From Acanthaster planci (Eukaryota; Echinodermata; Asteroidea; Valvatida; Acanthasteridae), in assembly GCF_001949145.1 (NCBI RefSeq), contig NW_019091454.1, forward strand, positions 55,317-98,310: DNA of 42,994 bases. The letters run 5' to 3'. Under the pieces are notes generated by a model, which saw nothing but the letters and a program-made list of their open reading frames with translations, made no database searches and had not been told where the DNA came from. Below, in pieces: positions 13,301 through 25,300 of this stretch (position 1 is its first letter; each line of letters opens with the position of its first letter). Both the position numbers and the translations under genes were made by a program.

Positions 13301-16300
13301 CATTTGCAGGGATTTTAAACAGTACCTTCATTAAGTTGGTCCAAGTTCCAAAAGATTATGCTACAAATACCCGAGTATTAACCTAACTTGAAGGAACACA
13401 CTGGTTATTTTCTAAAATTAAATAGTTTATTTCATATTCAGTGTAATGAGTGTTGTTTGCAGGAGAAAGCTTGGAGTAGTGAGCAGGAACAACATTATAT
13501 GTCTCACCTGGATGGCATGAAGTCCGAGGTCACAGCATTAACTTCTGATCTCCATCACCGTGACAGTACCATAGCAACATTGAGTCAGAAGATTGCATCT
13601 CTTGAAAGAAAGGAGAGGGAGGGAGCACAGACAGTGGAACGGCATCAACATGAACTGCAAGTTAGTGCTATTGCTGTTGGATTGCAGGCAACTGTTGTCA
13701 GCTGCCTGGTAAAAGGCATGATCATATATCAGACTATCATTAGAAAATCACATAAAATCTTTCCTGCTTGCTTATTCATTGTAAATTAATTCAAGCACGC
13801 ATAATAGAATAATAATCTACTTGAAACAGCATCACCCCAATGTCCCATTACCAGATACTAAATGATGTGTTGTTATTTTATTATGTCTGGTAATGATACC
13901 AAGGATCCCTAAAAAACACCCTAGGCACTGTAGGTTTACAAGCCTGAAGAAACCTGTAGAGCGGAGACTATGAGAAGCAGTTACAGTTTTAGAGGTGGGA
14001 GGAAAACCCCAGAGGATTATTCTTGGTAAAATTCATGGAATCAGGTAGGGACCAAAAACCCAATACACATGTGGATTGAGCCAGGTCAACCCTCCTAGAT
14101 CCTAACCCAATACACATGTGGATCGAGCCAGGTCAACCCTCCTAGTTTCTAACCCAATACACATGTGGATTGAGCCAGGTCAACCTCCTAGATCCTAACC
14201 CAATACACATGTGGATCGAGCCAGGTCAACCTCCTAGATCCTAACCTAATACACATGTGGATCGAACCAGGTCAACCTCCTAGATCCTAACCTAATACAC
14301 ATGTGGATCGAGCCAGGTCAACCCTCCTAGATCCTTCTTCATTCATAAGGAGCTTTGGGAAGATGTCAAAGAATTGAAGAATGATAGCCTAGTTGCTGTA
14401 AGTGTTGCTTTGCTACATGTATATCATTGCTTTGATCCCATTACAAACAAGGTGTGTGTTCACTGGCACAGTGGTAGATTGTGGTGTATTGACACAATGC
14501 TAAGGGAGACATAGGATGAAGCATTCTGTGGATTTCAAAATCATTGGCACTAATAAATGCTGTATAATTAAGCATTTGTTTTACTCCATAAAGTTTGGAT
14601 TTTTATTTTTACAAGTATTTTCATTTGTCCAATGCCAACATTCCATCAAAAGTCTCAAACTGACTATTTTCCAATTCCAACCTGCCATCTGACCCTAACT
14701 AACTCGGTGTATAAGTGGCAAGACATCAGAAATAATGATAAGGGAGTCATGGATTCTATCCTGACCTACATAATCTTGGCAGTATTTTTCTCATGCACTC
14801 ATGGATAGCAATTGAATTTCAGTTTTTATGGAAGTACACGGATGTCAGTGTAGGGAAACCCAGTATTAGGATTTCTATCTCTCCAACAAAAATATCTTTG
14901 GAGTTTTATAATGTAACTGACTTGGTTCCAGTTTGTTGGACGTTTTGCAGCTTTGAAAGCACCCATAACCCTTCAGAGCACATGACTCTTTATATAGAGA
15001 ACTATGCTCTACACTAATAATTTCAAGTGAAAGTACATGTACCCGTATGTTATCATTTTCTCACTACAGATTACCAATGCCCAGCTGGATGCATTGAGGA
15101 TTGAGAACCGTAGCTTACGAGAGAACACCAACAATCCTGATACGACTTCTATGTCATCTGAGATACTGAATGCTCAATCACAGCTCCAGGACTTGAGAAA
15201 TATGCACACACAGCACATGAAGACCTCACAGATATTACAGGTAGGTACACTCTTTACTGAATGAACATGAGTGAAAGTGGAAGGATTGACGAAAAGATTG
15301 TCTGATAACAGTTGAAAGGGAATGCTGAGATATTCCACCAAAAACTTGAATTGCAGACTGGAACTGTAATATTTTAATCCTAAGCTCTTGATATTTGAGA
15401 AATACAGATACATGTATAATCAGTTTAATCAGGGTTGTAAGTAGAAATGTTAGCACCAGCTGTTTGGGGGCTGGATGGCTAAGCTGACATAGTATCAGTT
15501 GCAAGAATGAATGACTCACACGTGTGGGCCAGTGAAGTACATATATGCACATGGATAGGTACATGAAGTTTGAATACAAAAAGAGGCACGTGAGACAATG
15601 CTATTTTGCAGTATATTCCAAGTCATTTGTTTCCTGTCAAAATTTCAAAATCACAGTGTAATGCAGCACAATTGTTGCCAGCAGATAAGCTTTATTTTCA
15701 CCCCCAAGCACAAGCTGGTGACTTGGAGTGCTCCCCAGCACCCCGAGTACTAGCTGGTGACTTGGAGTGCTGTCCAGCGCCCCTAGGTACTAGCTAGTGA
15801 CTTGGAATGCTGTCCAGCACCCCAAGTACTAGCTAGTGACTTGAAGTGCTGTCCACCACCCCCAGGTACCAGCTGGTGCCTTGCAGTGCTGTCCAGCACC
15901 CCCAAGTACTACCTGATGACTTGGAGTGCTGTCGAGCACCCCGAGGTACTAGCTGGTGCCTTAGAGTGCTGTCCAGCACTCCCAGGTACTAGCTGGTAAC
16001 TTGGAATGCTGTCCAGCACCCCAAGTACTAGCTAGTGACTTGGAGTGCTGTCCAGCACCAGCTGGTAGTGGAATGTGTAGCTACAACACCAGAGCATCAT
16101 TCACAAGCTGATTTACTATCCTAGTGTTGTGGTAATACATTCTGCTGAGATTGTTTTCATAGCAAGTTTTCATAGCTAGTTTCTAGGCTTACTTCAAAAG
16201 CAGGATTCCAACTGTTGGTACTTTGTATCTACATGTACCACAGTTGATCTACATGTTAGGCTTGGGCGGTATTTCCTTTTTCGATACCACGGTATCCATG

Positions 16301-19300
16301 AAAAAAATACCGCGGAATTTACTAATACCGCGGTATTCATTGCAGAAGACAATGACTACATCAAAAAGCAGCGGCGATGCTGGCATTCAAAGGCAAACCA
16401 CAAACAACACTAGGGGCCAGCATAAAGGGTTTTTAACGTCACAAAATCCCCTTTTTCTGTCCATTTGATGTCAAATAAAAATTATTTATATGAATTTTTT
16501 TAAAAAGGGACGGTGTTTTAAATACCGATTCATTGCTCCGTGATTCCTATATCTGTGTGGTCACTCGTACGGTGTGAAAATCTGCACATGTGCTACAGTC
16601 ATGTTGGTACTCGCTGAGACAGTGCATTATTGTAATGATTACGTGCGGATTACCAGTGGCTGCTCCTTTTAGCTGCGCCCTAACACTGCGCGTGTGCAAT
16701 GGTAAGGTGGCTTTCAGAAAACTCTGCGACGCGGCAGTCGATTCTTGTCATTACAAAATTGGTTGTAACGAAATTCAGATTACAACAAGCACAAATCTTA
16801 GGTCCCGGTGAAAACATGCATATTTCTATAGGGAGAAAATATGTTATAGCGAAATAGCATTGTACGAAATTCCTGGTACAACGAAAGGTTTTCGTGACTC
16901 CGTTGCCTGAAAACCATTCTTGACGACCCATTCATAAAGCGTTTGCAAATCGCGGTGGTTAAAACACGTGTGCGGTTGCACCACACTGGTTCCCGCCGGG
17001 CCGAACCGTTGACAATGAAGGCATGATGGAAATGCGGCAACCAGTCAATGTACAGGTTCTGCCAAAAAAGGGTCGTACGTTCCACTACATCGAATGCAGG
17101 TCTATAGTTGCAAGTCAAAAAATTTGATCTCATGTCTATGTTTGTGTTTTCTGTGTTCATGAATTTAANNNNNNNNNNNNNNNNNNNNNNNNNNNNNNNN
17201 NNNNNNNNNNNNNNNNNNNNNNNNNNNNNNNNNNNNNNNNNNNNNNNNNNNNNNNNNNNNNNNNNNNNNNNNNNNNNNNNNNNNNNNNNNNNNNNNNNNN
17301 NNNNNNNNNNNNNNNNNNNNNNNNNNNNNNNNNNNNNNNNNNNNNNNNNNNNNNNNNNNNNNNNNNNNNNNNNNNNNNNNNNNNNNNNNNNNNNNNNNNN
17401 NNNNNNNNNNNNNNNNNNNNNNNNNNNNNNNNNNNNNNNNNNNNNNNNNNNNNNNNNNNNNNNNNNNNNNNNNNNNNNNNNNNNNNNNNNNNNNNNNNNN
17501 NNNNNNNNNNNNNNNNNNNNNNNNNNNNNNNNNNNNNNNNNNNNNNNNNNNNNNNNNNNNNNNNNNNNNNNNNNNNNNNNNNNNNNNNNNNNNNNNNNNN
17601 NNNNNNNNNNNNNNNNNNNNNNNNNNNNNNNNNNNNNNNNNNNNNNNNNNNNNNNNNNNNNNNNNNNNNNNNNNNNNNNNNNNNNNNNNNNNNNNNNNNN
17701 NNNNNNNNNNNNNNNNNNNNNNAGTGAGCCTTCAAATTCTTGCAGGTACATCCAGGCCTACATGTGCATGCAGGTTAGTTACTGTTGGCTTCGTCATCAT
17801 CCATGGTGATTGAAAGTCTTTTAAAAATCCCTGGATCGATGCTTTCACATGTGTTTGCTTGTTTAAATTTCACGTGCACATTAAACATGTTGTCCTATGA
17901 CAGTGAAGTTTATTATTCTAAACATATCACAAGGTATTTGATTAATCATCAATGAGACATCTTTTTGATCAACCACGTAGTCCTAATTTTATATTCGGGA
18001 AAAACTGAAATACAAGCAGTGACAAGTGAGGAATCGGGTTTTTGCTTCTCTTTTCATGTGGTTGGAACAAATGTGAGAACAATAAAAAAAGATTGTTGAT
18101 TGCCGTGGATGTTGCACAGATGCAGATTTATGGAATCATTTTATAGTTTATAACACACATTCCTGGCTTCAGTTCGATTTTCACACAATACTTGTACATG
18201 TTGTATATAAAGGACAAAAAAGACCCTAAGCGAGCACAAGGCTAGCACAAGCAGCATTCGCATTTTCTGATCCGCCAAAAAAATCTTCAGAAAATAAAGT
18301 CCAGTGCGGACACGGAAGACCAGCTGATTTTTAATTCCCAACCTGTAGGGCTGTGATACTTGTTTGTGTATACATGTGCCAACGAGTAATACAAGAAGCA
18401 CTGCCTCCAAGCTATTCCAAAACTGAAAACTTGACAGTGGTGATAGGGAAACAAAACCTTTTGACAGGCAGGTTGATGGCTGCATGCTGAAGTATCACGT
18501 TACGTTAGGTCTTATCTCTTCACCAAAAAGCACAACACAAATGGGATGCTGGATGACTGAAACCACAAAGTATGCAGTCACTGTTGTGGATATAATTGTC
18601 TGCTTTCACCTTATGAGGGTTGTGGGAACATTCTGAACAAATTAGCCAGAATACCACGGTATTGAAATCCAATACCGAATTAGTCGGTATTCTGGTATTC
18701 ATGGATTGTTAGTCGGTATTGCTCGGTATTAAAAACAAAACTGCGGTATTCGGTAATACCGAAATACCGCCCAAGCCAACTACATGTAACCAAGCTCAGA
18801 GCTGGTTCAGTGCGTGTTACTGCCGGCACAATATCAAAGCAGAAATTAAATTGGATTATGTAACACTTTCATTAACAAACATACATTCCTGTCTACCACT
18901 CAGTTTTCTTGTAATATTTAAGTCAGGGTACACCCTTTCTAAAATTATGCTGCTCAAGCTATTTCATCCTATACATTCTGAGAAAGTGTACCACAAAATT
19001 GGGGAATTTTGCCTCGTTTGTCCTTGAAATCGATAAATGACGAAGATTTATTCGTCAAAACAAATAGATTTAAACACCATGTCGGCGCTTTGTCTCGGCA
19101 TAACCACCGCTGCACTGTACATGCTGCATGCTGCAACCTGTGTCATGTGGTCGCGAGTTTTCTCGAGAAAAGTTGAGAGCGCCTGCGGGGGTAATAACAA
19201 TCCGTAGCACGCATGGAACCAAGGTGGCACATGTGTTTGCACTGGGGCCACTCACGGTTGCACATCCCTGGGTAAATGGTCCGTGATGTAACTACTCACC

Positions 19301-22300
19301 CACAAGAAGCACAATTAATGGACAAAAGGTCACATCCTGATTTGGTTCTTCTATTATTTGTGTAATTGTTGTTTTTCTAGGATGAGAACAGTATGTTGAG
19401 GAGAAAACTGACATCATTAACACAGCAGCTACTGGAGGCTGAAAGTGCCAGTGACCTTCAATATCAGGCAGCTATTAAGCAGTCCCATCTCAGGATAGCA
19501 GAACTTACTCAAGAATATGAGCGGTAAGAGATGACATAAGTATTTTCAACCTACAGTACAGGTTAGTATTTTAGCCACACTAACACGATCAGTGAACCTG
19601 ACACGCTGTTCAATACACGCTTTGCAGTTTTACCGTGCATTGCTGGTTCAAAACATGATAAGCCTGACCCTGGACCTCATTATCGCGGCCAGGGTTGCGC
19701 TTGCAGACCGCAAAGTTGACCGATAACATGTAGTGAACCACTGCACACGCAGAGCCATCGCTCTAGCTTGTGCATGCGTGTACGTGTATATACATGTACA
19801 ACGTACAGTGTATGGCAGTGCACTGAATAAGTGAAATCACATACATGAACGTGTAGGGCCTGGCTGGCAAGATGACCATCTTGAAGTATCAAAATATGTA
19901 TCACTATCACAGCTGTTTTCTTTTTGTTTTGGATCACAAAATTTGTTCAGCCGGATTACATCTGGAAAATGTCAAATTTTAGTGAAACTGGCCAGTATTC
20001 CACCGTATGTGTTTAGCTACTACAAAACTTTTTCCCAAATGTAAGCTTTGAATCTTAAACTCACGGGATCAACTGGAGTGACGACGACGATGACGCTTTT
20101 CTTGCTGGTTCTAATGCTAGATTGGTTTTAAGCAATTCCTGATTGCGCAAAAACTTTTTCACAAATAAACATTAACTACGAAAGTAATCCAGTCCTCAGC
20201 CAGAACTATTACAACAAGCAAGTTCAGCAGGTGTTTTTTTAATTATGTAATTATGTTCATGTATCAGAATTCCAGTAAATTAAAAAACACCTACTGAACT
20301 TGCGTAAATTTAACTTGACTTTTTCATTTGCTGCCATGTGCTGCAACCATGCGGCAACCAAGCAATCACGAAACTACAACCACCCCAGTGCTTCCATCCC
20401 AACCACCAATTATAAATTGAAACAAGTGTATTGCATATTTATTTTGAAACAGCGCCAACAAATGCAAAGCTACAGCCCTTACATGTCACACGACATGCAC
20501 ATGAAGTTCACATGGGCGCTACTTTGTCCGTTGTGTGCAGCCAGTGCATGCACGTTGCTGGCGCTAGTGCAGACTGGACTTCCTTTCATTTCAGTAAGAT
20601 CTTTGCCGTTCAGTTTGGTCCTAACATTGTCACAACCAGAGCAATTTTTTAGGTAGGTGTTCCAGCTCAAAGGTCGAAAATGATGGGAAAGATCCCCACC
20701 TCACATTGAATTCATATTCATGCAATTTTGAACACAATGAGGTCAAGTGTGTATGCCAGGATCGCCGCTGTGGGGGCCGTCTTGACTGAAATTTGGCTAG
20801 CGGACCAGCAAGGTCAAACCCCGTTTATTTTTTGTGGATTTCTTACAAAATAGTTTTCTCTAATTTAGGAAATGTTTTGTCATAAAAACTGCTAGTTACA
20901 ATCATCTCTGTTGAAAGATTGATTTCATACTTTTCTGTGCCTGATTCAGATGTTTTTGGAACAATTCAGACATTAACCAAAAGTGTTGTCTGCATGGCAT
21001 TATTATCGATCCTGTATGGACAAGCAAAATGCTTTATCTTTGAAAATAATCTTTGATGCCTGCTACATACAAGGTAAACTACTGACCACATTTCCATGGA
21101 ATTTGAAGATAACTTGAGCTGCAGTCAAACTGAATACTTTTCATTGTGGGAAACTAGGAAAATGACTGCTCTGGTCAACAAATGCCTGGCTGTTCTTGGG
21201 TTTACGTGTAGCATGTGCATGTTTATACTCAGTAGATCAGATTGCAGTGTCGGCCTTCTCTGTTATGCAGGGGTCACCGTGTTTTGTGTTTGCAGTTAAC
21301 TCCTTTCGTGTCTCTTTGACTCGATACATGCTGACACGCTGAGCATGTTTGCATGTTGGCTAAAATTCTGACTTGTACCGTAATTAAAAAAACTGATGCT
21401 TTGGAGGGACAAGAATAAAGTTACAAACATTACATGGATAACAGTGTACAAAATAAACCAGTTTATTTATGATGGCAAAGGTAGGTCTAACATTTAGGAT
21501 TTTCCCTTTCTATTTCCAGGTCACAGTGATAAGTTGTTGTTACTCGCAAGCAAAGCTCTACAACTTTGCTAGGATATTACTGGCCCCTCTTGTTTGGCTA
21601 AACTGCCGGCAGTCAGGCATTTTTGGAATGTTTTCTATTATTGGAGCACTTTGAAGTGCCAGAGTTGTAACTCCCTCTTTGACCTTCCTCCATGGATAGA
21701 TTTGGCGTGGTTGGGATAGATTTGGCATGGTTGGGATAGATTTGGCGTGGTTGGGATAGATTTGGCGTGGTTGGGATAGATTTGGCATGGTTGGAATAGA
21801 TTTGGCGTGGTTGGGATTGATCAGGGTGTAGATACATTGTAAGTTTCAGCCAGTGTTAGTGTTAAGAGATGGTAAGATATTTCAACTACCAAGAATTAAA
21901 AGTAAGTACTGTAGTGCATATCCCAACTTTGCAGAAAGCTCTTGGTTTCACTTTAAATGCTTTGTTACCCTAGTGGAAATGGGCTCAATGTGATTTTGTA
22001 TCAAGAACCAACTTGGTCATTAACTCAGCATGATGCAGATACCAGTATCTTGGATTTTTGCAATGATGCAAAATCACATTGGTGGAAGTTAGTCCAGGTT
22101 TGATGCAGGATTGCAAACATTTGCCATTGAAAGTTATTGTGCTGATGTTGCTGACCAATCATAAAGCACTTTTTGTTCATAATGTTCATGAGTGCAGTCT
22201 TTAAAAATGATAGTATACACTAACCCGGTGTGAAAGTTTGGTATGTGCATTGCCCTGTACACGTGTGTAGGGTGCATCTTTGGGAGTGCCATCAGTCTCT

Positions 22301-25300
22301 CAATTTCATCTTCTTCAAAATGAGTCCTAGCTGTTTATCCTTTGGATTTAGCAGTGATTACAACAAACATGTTGGCTTCTCTGTGACATCCCTTGTGTGA
22401 AAAAAATGGCACCCCCCCCGTCACAGCGCTCAACAATTAAATGACATGAAGTAGTACATGTACATACATGTACCATTCTGGTATACCATATAATAAGCAA
22501 ACAAAGGAATGGTCACATTGGGTAAGTAATGTGTGATCATACAGAAAAACCAGCTGTCATTCTTGGACATTTCTTTCTTGGTTTAGGAAGCTGGAGAAGA
22601 TGTCAGAACACGAGAGCCACAACACAGAGATGTTGCAGTCCCAGCTAGATACCACAGTGCAACAATATGAAGCAGAAATGACTAGACTCAGAGATGTTTG
22701 TACAGCCCTCAAACAGCAACTGAAAGACAAGACACATTTACTCAACAGTAAGTCCACCGTGGAAATATTCATCCAACTAATCAAAGTTTATATCTGACTG
22801 GTTTTGTCAGCTGCACAGAAACAGTTGCAGTGTGTGACATCTAGGTGAGGAAAATGGTTTTTCTGTAAAAACAGGACTCCAAGCGACTTTAGTGCATCGT
22901 CATATATCACCATCCAAAAATCAGTGTGTAAGCACATAGTTTGCCACATATACAGAACAGAATGGTAATATAGTGTCTGTAAGTTCTTACACTGGGCTTC
23001 TAATGAAGAAACATCGTCTGTGGTGATGGATTGACTCAGATTTCCTTGGATTGCAAACCGTAAATGTTGACAGTTACGCTCGTAATAGCTGTACCAACAT
23101 GTGAAGACACAACAAATGTCGCGACCCCATCCTTGTTCCCTGTTGTAGGAAACGATTCATGTGCATGTTTTGCATACATACTGCATGGGTAATGGGTACG
23201 AGGCTGTGTTCAATTCCACTACATATACATGTAGGACACAGATGCCAAAAATTCAGAATGATATTTGGTTTGAACACCTTATATTTTTAAACAAAGTTAA
23301 AGTTTTACGAATCAACAATATTGTTTATGAAGGTGGCCATTTTGATTTTCCAAATGATGGCCAAAGTATGCCAATAACTTGACGGTAAAAAGATTGCATT
23401 GGCATACAACTTATCTCCACTATGTATCTCCACTATGTATCTCCACTATGCCAGTGCTCTAAAAGGTAATCTTTCACATGGATGGAGTTACCAGAGAAAC
23501 ACTTTACCAAATGATAAGAAAAAAATTGCTGGTTTCATGAATGAATGTTACAAAAAACCTTGATCAGTTTTACCATAATGGATGTAATGTCAGTTACCCC
23601 AAACATGGATTTTTAATTTCATTCCACAAAGAAGATGATCCGTATGGTGTAACTCGAGACTTCTAATCTATGAGCAAATGTCTTCCTCTCCGTACCAAAA
23701 ATAGGGATACTCAACGTACCACTGAGCCAAAACTGACTCTTCAAAATGTGTAACATCAGTAACTGAAATGTTACCCTGTAGAAACCAATTTGTAACGTCA
23801 GTTACCGTGATGTAACGTCAGTTACTAAGAAAATTATGATATCCCTGGCCCCATTCATTCACCTAATGGGTTGCAGGCCAGTAGGTCCAATATTGCCTAT
23901 GCAGACCGAATCACAATTTGTAGGCTTCAAATTCTCTGCTATAAGAGCATTTCATGACCCATGGACTTTGTGGTTTGTTAAAAAGGAGGATGGAATCTAT
24001 CAGCAGGATTACCAGCTTGTATTTCTGAAAGTATCGGACCAAACAGGGCCCTCTAAATTGCTCTATTTTGCCATGGAGTGTAGGCATCAATTTTCAAAAT
24101 GGTGATGGGCCTCGTCATGACTGGTTTGAGGGGTGATTTTCTCTGGAGAGCAATATCTTCAAAAGTCGTTGGTTAAAGGTGGTGTACACCATTGGTTTTA
24201 TGTTGTAATTTCACAAGATAAGCTGATTACAGTGTGTTATACTCACTGCAACTTACATTCCACTCACTTGTTTCATGATTGAGTCAACTGCTTTGTGAAA
24301 AATCAAGAAAAACAGCGCGACATTTTCAACGCTTAAATTGAAGGTCTTGTAATTTATCTTGCGTAAAATCTATGGCTTATAGTGCATTCGTGGTAAAGCG
24401 AACATCGTCCACAGGGTCAGGGTGGGAAACAAACATGACAGGTTCTCATACCCAGAAAGGAGCAGTTTTCAACGGCCAGGAATAATCAGTGAATTTACCT
24501 TAGAGTAATGCGCCTCCTCGACCATGTCGACAATGTAGCATTGCGGATTCATAGAAAAACTTCATCCAGGAAAACAGCAGTCAACTCATGTCTGTGACAT
24601 CGAATCAAGTAGGCCTATATGATAATGCACTGCGCGCGTAATCGTGTTTATAACGGCACTTTCATGTCAGTTCACACGTCGATGAAAGTCAGAAACACCA
24701 TAGTTGAATCATTAATAATTATAATTAAAAAGAATTATGTCTTAAAACAAGGGAGGATTTACGTGTGGAATTTCGTACTTTTTGTTGACGAAAATCATTG
24801 TGCTAGGAAACATCTGCCATATTGGATCATACCATTATTATCCAGGGGTGATTTTGAATTCGCAAAGATTTCCTTAAAAAAACCTTTCCTTCAATAAAAT
24901 TCAACATCACACGGATCCTATTTATTTTCTACTTTACGCCTAACACTCAGATTTCTATAATTTCAGTTCACAGTGTTTTTCACGAAAGAATGTCAGTATA
25001 TATTCTTAGCTGCTTTTAGGTTTAATCCGTTCATAAATGGAGACTCCCACAACATCTGCACTACATGTACATATAAGAAATTTGGCGCCTGTTAAAGGAT
25101 GTGATATGCGAAGTGAAATTAACTCTACTACGATGGTCGGCTGACCACCATAATAAAAGAGAACAAAATTATTGTTTTTCTCAAAAACTACAGCATTCTG
25201 AGTCAAAATATTTTACAGACTGATTGAGATGGTGTGTACTTTCTTTCAAGTAAGATATTTCAGGATTATAGGGTAGTCCGATTTTGGGGATTTTTACCAA

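Larger units (their letters stand above)
19524..22586 (+). other. CEP63 intron 12
   Basis: This 3.1-kb intron contains the fold-back at 20218-20303 and the 20-bp minisatellite at 21694-21817. No other element was recognised. Confidence 0.6.

Noticed and set aside
16798-17809. Frames of over 200 codons across the first gap
   Set aside because: They consist mostly of undetermined bases.
23836-24105. 89-codon frame in intron 13
   Set aside because: Not recognised as a transposase or cellular protein; probably part of repeat DNA.
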